DNA from: Holtiella tumoricola
Lineage (GTDB): Bacteria; Bacillota; Clostridia; Lachnospirales; Cellulosilyticaceae
NCBI RefSeq assembly: GCF_027857615.1
Contig: NZ_JAQIFT010000010.1
Span: 1 to 64,000, forward strand
Direction of reading: 5' to 3'
DNA: 64,000 nt
Of this stretch, positions 53,010 to 63,721 are shown one piece after another. The notes beneath the pieces are model-generated. The model did no database searches and was not told the DNA's origin. It saw only the letters and a program-made list of their open reading frames with translations. Position 1 is the first letter of the stretch. Every line of letters begins with the position of its first letter. The position numbers and the translations under genes are program-made.

Positions 53010-55205
53010 TTATCTAAATGAGATTGTATTAAACATCTCGATAATCGCATTTCCTACTGCTCTTGCATAAGTTTGATTAAAGCTACTACTTGCTAATAGA
53101 GCTGCCTCTGTAGGATTAGAAATAAATGCTCCCTCTAATAATATAGCTGGCATTTTGCTTGTATTAAGTACAACTAAATCTGGTCGTGATTTAACACCTC
53201 TATTGTAAGTTCCACATTCAGCTATAATATGATCTAGTGCAATTTGAGCCATTTGTTTACTTCTGCCATCTGTTGTGCTTGGATAGTAAAGTACCTCTGT
53301 CCCTTTACTTGTTGCTGTATGAGAATTATTATGTACGCTAACGAACATATCCGCTTCGATTTCATTTGCCATATTCGTACGATCTCTTAACCCTGGATAG
53401 GTATCTTCTTCTCTTGTCATATAGATCTTAATATCGGAGTTTGCCTGAATATAGTTCATAATGGCTAATGTCTGAGTTAAGTTAACTGTTTTTTCAACTA
53501 CCCCATTACCACTACTTCCACCATCTGTTCCACCATGTCCTGCATCTAGCACAAGTATCTTTCCATATTTCTCTTTTGGTTTAACCAATTCAATCACAAG
53601 CTTATCATCTTTTTTACTTAAGTTAACAGCTCTTATAGTCTGCTCTTCGATAATAAAACGTGTTGTTGTTCTATTTTCTACTGTCAACGTTGAGACTGCA
53701 CTATCTCCAATAGTCCATTTCCCTTCACTAAACTGACTAGAGTAGTTATCTCCTAAATCGATAACTAATTTCTTCTCTCTATATCTATCATCAACAGTGA
53801 TATCGCTTATACTAAAACTTGTTGGCATAGTAATTTCAAAGCTTGGTCTATATTCTCCTGTGTATTCAATAAACTCAAATAGTGGTTTGCTAAAGCGTAT
53901 GATTGTATTTTCTTTTACAATTTCTGTTGTATGTGTAAATTTCACATCATCTTGTAGATTAATTGTAATTTTTACGTTATTGCCACTTTCCGTTGCATAT
54001 ACACTATCTATGTAATTGCCTCTAACACGATTCCACTCAACATCTTCTACTAAACTTGTATTTGGTAAAGTCACTATAAGCTGACTTGCATTTTCTTCCA
54101 TTGTCATCTGACTTGGCGCAAATCCTTGAATTCCTAAATATTCACCTTTTAAATCTTCTCCTACTGCAAGTGCAGGAATTTCTTCTTTTGAAAGTTGAAT
54201 AATAATGTCTGTACGATCATCACTTAGGCTCACAAGAGCCTCTGCTCCAGATGTTAAATCTAATACAACACGCGTTTTATCCGCTGCAAATTGACTTGTA
54301 CGGATTTGTTTAACATAGCTATTGCTTGCTACTTGAACTGTACTACCTAATTGATTCTTACTATTTTTAATATCAATAATAAGCTTACCTTCTGAGCGAC
54401 TTACTTCAAAATCACTAATTGGTGTACTTGCTTCAATCATACATGTTGCATCATTACGTCCACCTAATACTGTAGCACGGTCAATTGTTGTCATATTGTA
54501 ACTTGCTGCCGCTTTATCTACAACTAACCCCGTACTATCTCCTTCATAAAACTGCTTAATTCCATCTACTGCATTTTCTAATTTATTACCTATAGCTGGT
54601 AATATAGGTGTTGGCTTACTTTCTGGCTTTTCTTCCGGTACTGGATCTGGCGTTGGCTCTGGTTCAGGTGTCACTTCTGGCTTAGTCTCTGGAAGTGGTT
54701 CTGGGTTATTACCACCATCTGGCTTTGTGTTACCTTCTGATACGTAAACTGCACGTTCATCTCCACCTACCCATTTTACTTCTAATCCAATATTCTCCCC
54801 TATAAATCGTAAAGGCACCATAATCTTATCATTAATAATCTTAGCTGGTACATCTAGCTGAACATTTTTACCATCTAACCATACTTCATCATTATCTGGC
54901 TCTAAAATCATGAGTGAGTCTTTATAACTTACATATATTTTTCTTTCATAACTTTTCCATTCTACCGCTGCTCCCAATGGTTCAAATACTTCACGAGCAG
55001 GTACTAATACACGTTCATCTATTTGGACAGGAGGCATAATCTCTGTCTTTTTTTCCTCCCCATTAATATAAAGTGTAATCGGTGGTAAATTGTATTGATG
55101 TGTTTTTCCATCATAAGTTAATTCCATAGAACTTGCATATATAGGGCTAACGCTCATTAAAGCAATAACTGTACTAAGCACTAACTTCTTCGTCGTTTTT
55201 TGCAT
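53010..55205 (-). CDS. Modular N-acetylmuramoyl-L-alanine amidase
   Basis: 731 aa. Signal peptide 1-24. Copper-amine-oxidase-N-like module (about 45-155: RVLVPAREVFEPLGAAVEW, IMVPLRFIGENIGLEVKW). Pro/Glu linker (about 160-200). AMIN-type glycan-targeting region or regions (about 245-545). C-terminal Amidase_3 domain (about 548-731) with zinc ligands in DAGHGGTDGG, VVEKTVNLT and VSVHNNSH, and the catalytic Glu in ILLEGAFISN. It cuts the bond between MurNAc and the stem peptide, in cell separation or sporulation. GGAGGAG upstream of the ATG. Confidence 0.93.
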   Translation of the reverse strand: MQKTTKKLVLSTVIALMSVSPIYASSMELTYDGKTHQYNLPPITLYINGEEKKTEIMPPVQIDERVLVPAREVFEPLGAAVEWKSYERKIYVSYKDSLMILEPDNDEVWLDGKNVQLDVPAKIINDKIMVPLRFIGENIGLEVKWVGGDERAVYVSEGNTKPDGGNNPEPLPETKPEVTPEPEPTPDPVPEEKPESKPTPILPAIGNKLENAVDGIKQFYEGDSTGLVVDKAAASYNMTTIDRATVLGGRNDATCMIEASTPISDFEVSRSEGKLIIDIKNSKNQLGSTVQVASNSYVKQIRTSQFAADKTRVVLDLTSGAEALVSLSDDRTDIIIQLSKEEIPALAVGEDLKGEYLGIQGFAPSQMTMEENASQLIVTLPNTSLVEDVEWNRVRGNYIDSVYATESGNNVKITINLQDDVKFTHTTEIVKENTIIRFSKPLFEFIEYTGEYRPSFEITMPTSFSISDITVDDRYREKKLVIDLGDNYSSQFSEGKWTIGDSAVSTLTVENRTTTRFIIEEQTIRAVNLSKKDDKLVIELVKPKEKYGKILVLDAGHGGTDGGSSGNGVVEKTVNLTQTLAIMNYIQANSDIKIYMTREEDTYPGLRDRTNMANEIEADMFVSVHNNSHTATSKGTEVLYYPSTTDGRSKQMAQIALDHIIAECGTYNRGVKSRPDLVVLNTSKMPAILLEGAFISNPTEAALLASSSFNQTYARAVGNAIIEMFNTISFR

Positions 55206-55331
55206 GGTCTCCTCCTAAAAATGTCAACATTTGCTTCTAATCTATCCACATTATAGCAAATTTTTTAGGGGTACATACATTTTCTTTATACTTCTTAACA
55301 AACTTGTAATAATTTATAATCTCCACAATTT

Positions 55332-56621
55332 TCAAGTCGTTTTATCCAATTTATTGAAATCATAGTTCTCTTGTTCTACTTCCTTTTCCTTAGGGATACA
55401 CAAGATACAGACAAACGCAATACTAATTAATCCAGTCAATACCCCTAATGCTGTCTGCCATACCATTTGCATATTATCATGAGGTAGTTTATCGTATACG
55501 ACACCAATAAGTTGAGGAACTATCGCCCCCCCTAAAAAACCTGCAAAGTTTACTACTGACATAGTAATACCTGCATATTGCTTAGGATGGCGTTCTTTCG
55601 CATAGGCCCAAGATACAACAAAACTTGTTGCGGTAAGACCTAAGATAAAAAATACTATATTGAGTACAATCCAAGGCATAGGAATAAATACAACTATCAA
55701 CCAACATATTAATTGCATACCACCAAATAAAATCATTGGTTTTCTTCTACTTTTCATGGTATCTGAAAGCTTTCCAATAATGATTCCACCTACTGCTACT
55801 CCCAGGGTAATAAAACTCATAGCATTAGCTGCTGTTGTTTTACTAATTCCTTTATATAAATCTTGGAACATACTTACTCCCCATGTCCCCGTTAATGCCA
55901 TTGTTGAACCAAAAGTTAAAGCATAAGCTATCATAATAGGATATAATGCTCTATCTTTTAATATTTTTTTGATAACCTCCCAAATTCGAGACCATTCATT
56001 ACATTCTACATTCATTTCTTCTACAGGATTTACAGGTTCTCTTTCTTTAATAAAATACCACCCTAATATACCTAGTATCAATGTGATTCCACTAATCATT
56101 AAAAATGAATTTCTCCAACCTATAAAACTATTCAAATAAGCTAATGGCGCCATGGCTAAAATTGCGCCTAAGTTTCCAATAAAAGAAGTACATCCTGACA
56201 TAGTTCCAAACTTCTCCTTTGGAAACCATTCTGCAATGATTTTAAGAATACATACAAATACGACTGCCACGCCAATACCAACTAGGAAACGACCTATAAA
56301 CGCTACAACAATATGTGGTGCACAAGCAAAAATTAAACTGCCTACTGTCGCTAGCATGGTTCCCATTGTAATCGTTTTACGAGGTCCTAATGTATCTGCT
56401 AAGATACCTGTTGGTATTTGCATAAACATATAGGCGTACATATACATAGATCCTAACAGTGCAAAAAGACTCCCCGCTTCTTCACTATTCGTTAATCCAA
56501 AAGCCTCAAACATTTCATCTTTTACTACACCTGTAGCTACCCTATGAAAAAAGACAATGACATAAACACAGGCAGCAATTCCCCAGATCATATAAGCCTT
56601 ATCCTTATTTTTTGTGTCCAT
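55332..56621 (-). CDS. Major facilitator superfamily transporter
   Basis: 429 aa, 12 predicted helices. GILADTLGPRKTITMG is the conserved loop 2-3 motif (DxxGxRK) of MFS, and GGIIIGKLSDTMKSRRKP is its repeat in the second half. It resembles organic-anion/phosphate (OPA/NarK-like) members; substrate not predictable. AGGGGAGA upstream of the ATG. No obvious operon partner. Confidence 0.88.
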   Translation of the reverse strand: MDTKNKDKAYMIWGIAACVYVIVFFHRVATGVVKDEMFEAFGLTNSEEAGSLFALLGSMYMYAYMFMQIPTGILADTLGPRKTITMGTMLATVGSLIFACAPHIVVAFIGRFLVGIGVAVVFVCILKIIAEWFPKEKFGTMSGCTSFIGNLGAILAMAPLAYLNSFIGWRNSFLMISGITLILGILGWYFIKEREPVNPVEEMNVECNEWSRIWEVIKKILKDRALYPIMIAYALTFGSTMALTGTWGVSMFQDLYKGISKTTAANAMSFITLGVAVGGIIIGKLSDTMKSRRKPMILFGGMQLICWLIVVFIPMPWIVLNIVFFILGLTATSFVVSWAYAKERHPKQYAGITMSVVNFAGFLGGAIVPQLIGVVYDKLPHDNMQMVWQTALGVLTGLISIAFVCILCIPKEKEVEQENYDFNKLDKTT

Positions 56622-56736
56622 AGTATCTCCCCTTATAGCTTATCGCTTTTTTCTATTATACAAAGTGGACAGGAGTGTTGTCTATTATTATTCAGAAAAT
56701 ACACTTTATTCTCTTATATAAATCTAACTACAAAAA

Positions 56737-56770
56737 TAGAAGCTACTACACTTGTATGTAATAGCTTCTA
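56737..56770 (-). terminator. Terminator of the sugar ABC operon
   Basis: A 14-bp stem with one G-U pair (56737-56750 with 56757-56770), followed by TTTTT on the minus strand, about 25 bp past the binding-protein stop. Confidence 0.8.
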
Positions 56771-56793
56771 ACCTATTTATACTTTTCACTAAT

Positions 56794-58383
56794 TTACTTA
56801 TTTAAACCTTCAGCGTACTCTTTGAATTTTATAGCCATTTCTTTATATACGTCTTCTGAACCTGCTGCTTTAAGCTTCTTTTGCATCTTAGCAATATCAC
56901 CTGCTGGATCATCTGTAAAGCCTAAGCAAAGTAACTTATAGTCAGAAGCAAAGATATCACTCATTGCAGCTACTTGGTTCTTAACAGGATCACTATTAAA
57001 GTTAAAAGTAGAATACTCATTAGGAGATACTGCCGTTTCTAGCCATTTGTTGTAGAGTTCTGAATAATTAGGAATACCACCTTTTAAGCGTTTCCAATAA
57101 GCATCATTACGAATCCCCCAGTTACAGTTTGCATCATAACCATAATTTGCATTAGCAGGTAATAAAGTAACTGTACCATCTCCATTATTTGTATAGTGTT
57201 CACCTTCAATACCATAACAGAATAAATCATGAATTTCTTCATCATTTCTCAATAAATCTAATACCATAAGTGCTCTTTCTGGATTCTTAGATTTTGAGAA
57301 AATACTCATTCCATTTCCCATAAAGGATACAAGTGTAGCAGGGATCTCATCCATTGCATCAAATACTTGAACTTTCCATTCTGGATGTGCTTCATTGACA
57401 GAAGAGTACTGGCTTACAGCTGTATTTAAGTTCATAATGGCTGCTGCACTTCTACCAGATGCAAAGCTTTCACGATTGTCTGTTGTATTAACAACTGCAC
57501 TCTTGCTCCAGTATCCTTTGTCTTTCCAATCTTTTAATTTGGTAATAACATTAAGGAATTCAGGATTCTCGCTTACATGTTTTACTGTGTAAGATTTATC
57601 TCCTACTGCCATGGAGCCACTTAATTGCCATGGTCCTACACCTGTAACTTTACCATAAACCTCTTGATTCCACATTCTATCAAACATAAATGTTGCATCA
57701 TAATCTGATCCAACATCCATAGGGATCAATTGAGGTTCATTTTTAGCAATTGTATCAAGATATTTTTCTAATCCCTCTAACCCTGTTACATCTGCTACAC
57801 CATATTTATCCATTAAATCTCCACGTGCCATATAAACATAACCTGATAATTCTTTATAATTCATTGGTAACATATAAACTTTACCTTCTACCTTTGCTTG
57901 TTCCCAAGCTTCTTTATAAATTGTAGAAGCTGTCATCGGTGCATACTTTTCTAAATTTCCTTGTGTAATTTCATAGAATCCTTGTTTAACGGCTTGAGAA
58001 TTATAAAATGCCCAGTCTGCTGAATAAATAATGTCAAACTCTTCTCCTGAAGCAAAAAGAAGCGGATACTTTTGTTCATATTCTCCCCAACTCATAAATT
58101 TCACATCTAATGTTGCATTAATCTTTTCTTTTAATTTTTCATTAATCATTCCAAATACTCTATCAAAATCAGGTGTACGATCTCCTAATAGGTACATGGT
58201 CAATTTAACTTCTTTTGAAAGATCAATATCAGGTTCTTGGGTTTTATCTCCTTCTGCTGGTTGATTTATTTCCTGATTCGGTGTAGGTTTTGTACTTTCC
58301 GTCCTACTACTACACCCTCCAAGTGCCATAGATAACATTAATAAAACTGAGATAACTCCTGACAATAATTTTTTTCGATGCAT
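56794..58383 (-). CDS. ABC transporter extracellular sugar-binding lipoprotein (LipO-like)
   Basis: 529 aa. Lipobox ALGGC with lipidated Cys24. The mature chain matches the large LipO/YtcQ-type binding proteins found with LplB/YtcP permeases and YesM/YesN regulators, which capture oligosaccharides such as pectin or xylan fragments. No ATPase gene is present; such systems usually share the general MsmX-type ATPase encoded elsewhere. Third gene of the permease operon, 24 bp after the second permease. Confidence 0.9.
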   Translation of the reverse strand: MHRKKLLSGVISVLLMLSMALGGCSSRTESTKPTPNQEINQPAEGDKTQEPDIDLSKEVKLTMYLLGDRTPDFDRVFGMINEKLKEKINATLDVKFMSWGEYEQKYPLLFASGEEFDIIYSADWAFYNSQAVKQGFYEITQGNLEKYAPMTASTIYKEAWEQAKVEGKVYMLPMNYKELSGYVYMARGDLMDKYGVADVTGLEGLEKYLDTIAKNEPQLIPMDVGSDYDATFMFDRMWNQEVYGKVTGVGPWQLSGSMAVGDKSYTVKHVSENPEFLNVITKLKDWKDKGYWSKSAVVNTTDNRESFASGRSAAAIMNLNTAVSQYSSVNEAHPEWKVQVFDAMDEIPATLVSFMGNGMSIFSKSKNPERALMVLDLLRNDEEIHDLFCYGIEGEHYTNNGDGTVTLLPANANYGYDANCNWGIRNDAYWKRLKGGIPNYSELYNKWLETAVSPNEYSTFNFNSDPVKNQVAAMSDIFASDYKLLCLGFTDDPAGDIAKMQKKLKAAGSEDVYKEMAIKFKEYAEGLNK

Positions 58384-58407
58384 AACTGTGCCCCCTTTAT
58401 TTTTTCA

Positions 58408-59313
58408 TTACCCTTTTACTGCTCCTATTGTAACGCCTTTAATAAAATACCTTTGCAAAAATGGATAAAGTAATATAATAGGTCCAATAGCAATAACTGT
58501 CATAGCCAGTTTCATCGGTTCACTCGGTATAGATGCAACGACAATACCACTTCTTGCTGCAGCAGCTTGCAAAGCACTTGCCTTGGTCAAAATATTATTT
58601 AAGTAATATTGAAGTGGAAACATCTTTTCATTATCGATAAAAAGCATTGCATTATACCAGTCATTCCAGTAGTTAAGTGCTGTAAAAAGTCCTACCGTTG
58701 CCATACCTGGCTTACAAAGTGGCAAAATAATTTTGGCATAAATCGTAAAGTCTCCTGCTCCATCTAATTTAGCACTTTCATAAATAGAATCTGGTATAGA
58801 CTTCATATAACTCTTTAGTATGAGGAGATAAGTAACATTTACAACAATGGGTAAAATCAAAGATAAGAAGTTATTTTTGAAATGGAGATACTTGATACAT
58901 AAAATATACCAAGGTACTAAACCTCCCCCAAAAATGGAGGTAAAATAATAGAAAAAGGAAACTTTGTTACGGTATTTAAAATCTTTACTATTTAAAACAT
59001 AAGCTGCCATACTCATCATCAATAGACTACTTATTGTACCAATCACAGTAACACCAATGGTGACCGCATAAGCATTTAAAAGTGCACCTGGTGCTTTAAA
59101 CAAAATTTCATAGGCTTCTCCTGAAAAACTTTTTGGCCATAGCCTGTAGCCATCTAGTAAAATAGATTCTTGTGTTGTCAATGAACCTACAATAATAAGC
59201 CAAAAAGGTATGGTACAGTAAATAGTAAGCACGGTTAAGAACAGATAGGAAAACACATTGAACATTTTACGATCTAGTGATGTTGGTACATTTTTAATTT
59301 TTCTTTTCATCAT
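58408..59313 (-). CDS. Carbohydrate ABC transporter permease (YtcP/MalG-like)
   Basis: 301 aa with six transmembrane helices. The EAA loop is ESAKLDGAGDFTIYAKIILPLCKPG (about 196-220), which contacts the ATPase. The C-terminus FLQRYFIKGVTIGAVKG is typical of MalG/YtcP permeases. It lies 9 bp after the partner permease. AAGGGGGAA upstream of the ATG. Confidence 0.93.
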   Translation of the reverse strand: MMKRKIKNVPTSLDRKMFNVFSYLFLTVLTIYCTIPFWLIIVGSLTTQESILLDGYRLWPKSFSGEAYEILFKAPGALLNAYAVTIGVTVIGTISSLLMMSMAAYVLNSKDFKYRNKVSFFYYFTSIFGGGLVPWYILCIKYLHFKNNFLSLILPIVVNVTYLLILKSYMKSIPDSIYESAKLDGAGDFTIYAKIILPLCKPGMATVGLFTALNYWNDWYNAMLFIDNEKMFPLQYYLNNILTKASALQAAAARSGIVVASIPSEPMKLAMTVIAIGPIILLYPFLQRYFIKGVTIGAVKG

Positions 59314-59322
59314 GTTTCCCCC

Positions 59323-60249
59323 TTAGAACAGTGAATAATCTGGTTCTACTTTCTTAACAATGGTATTGGCAATCATAATAAGGATGAACGAGAATACTGA
59401 TTGATAAAAGCCTACTGCTGCTGTCATACCATATTCTTGCATACTGAGCATAGACCTTGTGACATACGTATCAATAACATCTGTGACTTCATAAACCATA
59501 GGGTTATTACCTGTTACTTGCCAAAACATTTGGAAGTCCCCTTTCATAATGGTTCCAATTGCAAGTAAGAATAAAATCACAATGGTTGGTCTAATACAAG
59601 GTAAAGTAATATTCCAGATTTTCTGCCACATGGTTGCACCATCAATACTTGCTGCTTCATATAGTTCTTCATCAATACTCATAATACTTGCCAAATACAT
59701 TGTTGTAGAGTAGCCTACTCCCTTAAAGACACTCGCCGCTGCCAGTATGGGTATCCATGCCGCCGGGTTTGAATACACATCAATCGGTTTCTTTCCAAAG
59801 ACCTCAAGCAATGTATTAATAGCCCCAAACTCATAGTTAAATAAACTATAGATAAAAGCACCTACTACAACCCATGAAATAAAATAGGGTAAAAACATTA
59901 AAGATTGTGTCAGGCGTTTAAAAAACTTATTAGTCAGTTCTGCCAATAAAATTGCACACATAATAGCAAAAAAAGTTCCAAGAATAAGAAATAAAATATT
60001 ATAGAGAATAGTATTTTTTGTAATACTCCAGATCTTACCTGATTTAATAAAAAACTCAAAGTTATCAAATCCTACCCATGGACTTCCAAATATGCCATCA
60101 TGATAATTAAAATTTTTAAAAGCTAGAACTATACCACCCATGGGAATGTAACACATTAAGATAAGAATCAGCGCACTTGGCAGTAACATCAGCCATTTGG
60201 TCCTGTTAACTTTTAAATCATAAAATATGCTGTGTTTTTTTTGTTTCAC
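59323..60249 (-). CDS. Carbohydrate ABC transporter permease (LplB/MalF-like)
   Basis: 308 aa with six helices. EAA loop YEAASIDGATMWQKIWNITLPCIRPT (about 203-228). The N-terminus KVNRTKWLMLLPSALILILMCYIPMGGI matches LplB-type permeases. First gene of the ABC operon. The start is GTG with an exceptionally strong AAGGAGGGGGG about 8 bp upstream. Confidence 0.93.
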   Translation of the reverse strand: MKQKKHSIFYDLKVNRTKWLMLLPSALILILMCYIPMGGIVLAFKNFNYHDGIFGSPWVGFDNFEFFIKSGKIWSITKNTILYNILFLILGTFFAIMCAILLAELTNKFFKRLTQSLMFLPYFISWVVVGAFIYSLFNYEFGAINTLLEVFGKKPIDVYSNPAAWIPILAAASVFKGVGYSTTMYLASIMSIDEELYEAASIDGATMWQKIWNITLPCIRPTIVILFLLAIGTIMKGDFQMFWQVTGNNPMVYEVTDVIDTYVTRSMLSMQEYGMTAAVGFYQSVFSFILIMIANTIVKKVEPDYSLF

Positions 60250-60276
60250 TGTATTCTCCCCCCCTCCTTTACTCTT

Positions 60277-60305
60277 ATTATACGATTCTCTGCATAGTAA
60301 ATTAA
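60277..60305 (-). promoter_or_regulatory. Promoter of the sugar ABC operon
   Basis: Minus strand: TTAATT (60300-60305), 17 bp, consensus TATAAT (60277-60282). The weak -35 suggests dependence on an activator such as the upstream AraC-type response regulator. Confidence 0.6.
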
Positions 60306-60353
60306 CGGGATTATTTTTAGATAAGTAGAATTTTTTGTGTTGTTATAAACAAA

Positions 60354-60380
60354 AAAAGGTTACTCATAAAGCAACCTTTT
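60354..60380 (-). terminator. Terminator after the histidine kinase gene
   Basis: AAAAGGTT/AACCTTTT stem overlapping the kinase stop codon, followed on the minus strand by TTTTTTT; it separates the regulatory genes from the transporter genes. Confidence 0.75.
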
Positions 60381-62166
60381 AGTCTAATATTTTCGGAATA
60401 CGCAATGTAACAATCGTTCCACTATCTATTTTGCTTGTACATGTGATACCATATTTGTCTCCATAGGCTAGTTTGATTCTTTCGTGTACATTTCTTACAC
60501 CATAACCACTCCTTTGTTGTTCCATAGACTTATCAAAATTAAAATGTTTCTTAAAAGTCATTTCGCTCATACCAATCCCATCATCTTGTACATTCAAGCA
60601 AATGTCTTCTCCTTCTTCTAGCACCGTTACTAAAATCATGCCTTCTCCGCTTGCCTTCTCAAAAATACCATGTATAATTGCATTTTCTACAATAGGCTGA
60701 AGAATAATTTTAATCACTTTATACTGCATAAGCTTTTCATCTGCTTGTATCATTAGTTCAACCCGTTGATTGAACCTTAAATTTAAAATTTGTACATAGA
60801 GTTCTACATGACGGAGTTCTTCTTTAATACTGATACAGTCTCTACCACGACTTAAGGAAATTTTGTAAAATTGTCCTAATGCTTTTACCATGGTTACAAT
60901 TTCAGGAATTTCTCTATCTATAGCAATACAATTAATAAGATCTAGGGAATTATATAGAAAATGGGGATTAATCTGGGCTTGTAACGCCTTCAGCTCTAGG
61001 CTCTTAATTGCTTTACCTGCCTCTTCTTTTTCCTGCATAAGGATATTGATACGTTGCATCATATTATTAAACGCTTGCATGGTCACACCAATCTCATCTG
61101 TACCCTCTGCTTGAATCGTAATACTCATATCTCCTTCTTCAACCTTTTGTATAGACTGTGTAAGCTTAATGACACGATTAAGCGTTAAGCTAGATAATGC
61201 ATAGGCTATACAATATACCATACCGCCTACCACTATCACAAGCAACAATAAACTGACTATTAATCTTGTTATCTCTCCATATACATCTTCATAAGGAATG
61301 ACACTTACCATATACCATTGTGTATCTGAAATAGAGGCATAACGATAGAAATATTTTTCTTTACCAATGAGTGTTTCATGCCACTGTTCCTGTGTTTCAT
61401 TACTCATACGCAAAAATAAAGTGGTATAAAAACCTTTATCAAAGTGCTTATTAGAGGTAACTAACAAGCGATTTTGCTCTATTAAAAAAAAAGAACTATT
61501 TTCTGTAACAGGTGTCCTTATTGCTAAATCCATAAAATATTTTTTGCTAATCTCTATGCGCAGTACTGCTAAAATCTCTGATAAATCACTAGGGTCATAA
61601 AGCAATCTAACCATAGAAAAACATTCTTTCTCTTCTTCACTCGTATCTTGAAATAATTCTGGATCAAACCAGTAATTTACCTTTTTCGACTCACTTGCCT
61701 TCACAAACCAATCTTTATTTTGGATACTTTCTAGCTTAAAAATTTCTTTATTTTGCCCTGCATAGATACTTTCATTATTAACATAGAAACTTATTCTTTC
61801 TACATTTGTAACATCTCTAAAATGCTTAAAAATCTCTACAAGTGTCTTACTATCTATCAACTGATTATAGATTGGATAGCCTGACAAATCAGTTGTTGCC
61901 ATACGATAAATCAACTTATTTTTAGCTAAGGTATTCATCATTTCACCTATCTGTCTAAAATTTTCTTCCATCATAAACTGAGTATTACTAAATGTCTTTG
62001 TTGCTGCAGATAAGGTTTGATCATGCATCATATAGGATAGCTTGCTAAAAGTTACTATGGAAAAGCATCCAAGGGGTATAAGAAGTAAGAAAAAATACAT
62101 GCCTAACAATTTATTTTTAATATGACCATTATAAAGTTTTTTCCCTAACCTATATTTCATCCTCAT
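60379..62166 (-). CDS. YesM-type sensor histidine kinase
   Basis: 595 aa. TM1 (about 21-42) and TM2 (about 298-322) flank an external double-Cache-like sensor of about 250 residues. HAMP (about 323-380) and the His_kinase domain follow, with QINPHFLYNSLDLINCIA (phosphoacceptor His). The ATPase boxes are IVENAIIHG and QDDGIGMSE. Such kinases sense extracellular sugars, sometimes through the binding protein. It overlaps the upstream response regulator gene by 17 bp. Confidence 0.93.
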   Translation of the reverse strand: MRMKYRLGKKLYNGHIKNKLLGMYFFLLLIPLGCFSIVTFSKLSYMMHDQTLSAATKTFSNTQFMMEENFRQIGEMMNTLAKNKLIYRMATTDLSGYPIYNQLIDSKTLVEIFKHFRDVTNVERISFYVNNESIYAGQNKEIFKLESIQNKDWFVKASESKKVNYWFDPELFQDTSEEEKECFSMVRLLYDPSDLSEILAVLRIEISKKYFMDLAIRTPVTENSSFFLIEQNRLLVTSNKHFDKGFYTTLFLRMSNETQEQWHETLIGKEKYFYRYASISDTQWYMVSVIPYEDVYGEITRLIVSLLLLVIVVGGMVYCIAYALSSLTLNRVIKLTQSIQKVEEGDMSITIQAEGTDEIGVTMQAFNNMMQRINILMQEKEEAGKAIKSLELKALQAQINPHFLYNSLDLINCIAIDREIPEIVTMVKALGQFYKISLSRGRDCISIKEELRHVELYVQILNLRFNQRVELMIQADEKLMQYKVIKIILQPIVENAIIHGIFEKASGEGMILVTVLEEGEDICLNVQDDGIGMSEMTFKKHFNFDKSMEQQRSGYGVRNVHERIKLAYGDKYGITCTSKIDSGTIVTLRIPKILD

Positions 62167-63685
62167 ACGCCCAATGCCTTTCTCTAAATTGCTTTGGTGT
62201 AATCCCTGTTACTTTGCTAAAAACTTTTGTAAAGTACTTTCCATCTGCATAGCCTACTTTATAAGCAATATCATATAGTTTAAGTTTTGGATTTTTTAGC
62301 AATTCTTTTGCTTTATCAATGCGTAGCTGAGTAAGTGCTTGATTAATGGTTATACCTGTTTTCTTTTTATACATGACACATAAGTAACATTGTGTAAAAT
62401 TAAAATAATTTGCCATATCTTTGATGCTAAATTCAATTTCTTGATAATGCTCCTCCAGGTATTGATGCATCTTATAAAAGGGATCATCTACTTCAGTAGG
62501 TGCACGTTGTACCATTTCAAAAAATTTGCGTAGTGTTTCTTTTACAACACCTGCTGTACGATATAAAGTTTCTGACTGATTGAGCCTATGTATTATTTCT
62601 CTTCTTTCTAGTTTAGAGCTTAACATTCGTGACTCTACTTCTTGTAAGACATAGAAAATTAATTTAAAGTAGACATTTTTAACATAATTAATTGATGTTC
62701 CATTGGAATGTTCAAACTGATTATAAAGCGTGTGTAAGAGCATCATCAACTCATGTTCTCTTCCTTCTTTTAACTCATGTTCAAAAGTATCAAATAACTC
62801 ATGTTCAACTTCATAAGCTGGTTGTGCTGCTTGAACAACATAGACTTGATTTTCTTTTTCAAAGAAACACCTATTTATCCCTTCTCTTACAAATTCGCAG
62901 GCCTCTTGCAAATCAGATAACCTAACACTCTGGTTAATAATCGATATAAAAATAAGTCCTTCCTTATTAATCTCAACCATTTGACTGACTACACTCTGAA
63001 TTTTTTCTTTAAATTGACTCCATTTCTCTCCACCTTTTACAATTAAAAACAAAATACCTACCCTATCCATACTTTTAATACAAGATTCTTTTGGAAAATT
63101 ATACGTTAAAATTTCTTGATAAGCTAAATACTCATTAGAAGGCATAGCAACATGTAATTTAAACGCAGCAATATAATAATTAAGATTACTTGCAAAACTC
63201 GGTTTTGCTTCTAGAACAAGTTTCACAAAATCTTCTTCATTTAGAGTCACCTTGGTCATAAGTTGTTCCTCTAACAAATTCGTCTCCATTTTAAATACAC
63301 GGATCTTTATTTCTTGTATTAGCTCTGTCATTAGCTTTGTAATATCTTCAAGGTCAATGGGTTTTTCTATAAAATTAGTGGCCTTAATTTGAATAGCCGT
63401 TTTTAAATATTCCTTATCTGCATAAGCACTTAAAAAGACAAAACAATTATCTGGTTGTTCCTTTCTAATTGCTTTTGCCATTTCAATTCCGTTCATATGT
63501 GGCATCTTAATATCACTAATAATAATATGAGGCTTGAGTTCCCTAGCTAACTTTAAGCCTTCCATACCATTTTCAGCACTATATACCTGCTCTACCCCTA
63601 ACTGTTGCCACGGAATATGTTTGACTAAAATCTGTCTTGTAGCACCTTCATCATCTACAATAAGTACAATGATTGATTGATTCAT
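62150..63685 (-). CDS. YesN-type AraC-family response regulator
   Basis: 511 aa from the ATG at 63685 (AAAGGGAG about 8 bp upstream); an in-frame GTG at 63694 overlaps the ribosome site. The receiver domain (1-125) has VDDEGATRQ, the Asp in IISDIKMPHMNG and Lys in FIEKPI. A roughly 250-residue linker follows, then two AraC helix-turn-helices at the C-terminus (FNFTQCYLCVMYKKKTG; LYDIAYKVGYADGKYFTKVF). It probably activates the ABC operon downstream. Confidence 0.93.
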   Translation of the reverse strand: MNQSIIVLIVDDEGATRQILVKHIPWQQLGVEQVYSAENGMEGLKLARELKPHIIISDIKMPHMNGIEMAKAIRKEQPDNCFVFLSAYADKEYLKTAIQIKATNFIEKPIDLEDITKLMTELIQEIKIRVFKMETNLLEEQLMTKVTLNEEDFVKLVLEAKPSFASNLNYYIAAFKLHVAMPSNEYLAYQEILTYNFPKESCIKSMDRVGILFLIVKGGEKWSQFKEKIQSVVSQMVEINKEGLIFISIINQSVRLSDLQEACEFVREGINRCFFEKENQVYVVQAAQPAYEVEHELFDTFEHELKEGREHELMMLLHTLYNQFEHSNGTSINYVKNVYFKLIFYVLQEVESRMLSSKLERREIIHRLNQSETLYRTAGVVKETLRKFFEMVQRAPTEVDDPFYKMHQYLEEHYQEIEFSIKDMANYFNFTQCYLCVMYKKKTGITINQALTQLRIDKAKELLKNPKLKLYDIAYKVGYADGKYFTKVFSKVTGITPKQFRERHWAYEDEI

Positions 63686-63721
63686 GCTCAACACTCCCTT
63701 TAATCTATAGCCCTTTCCATA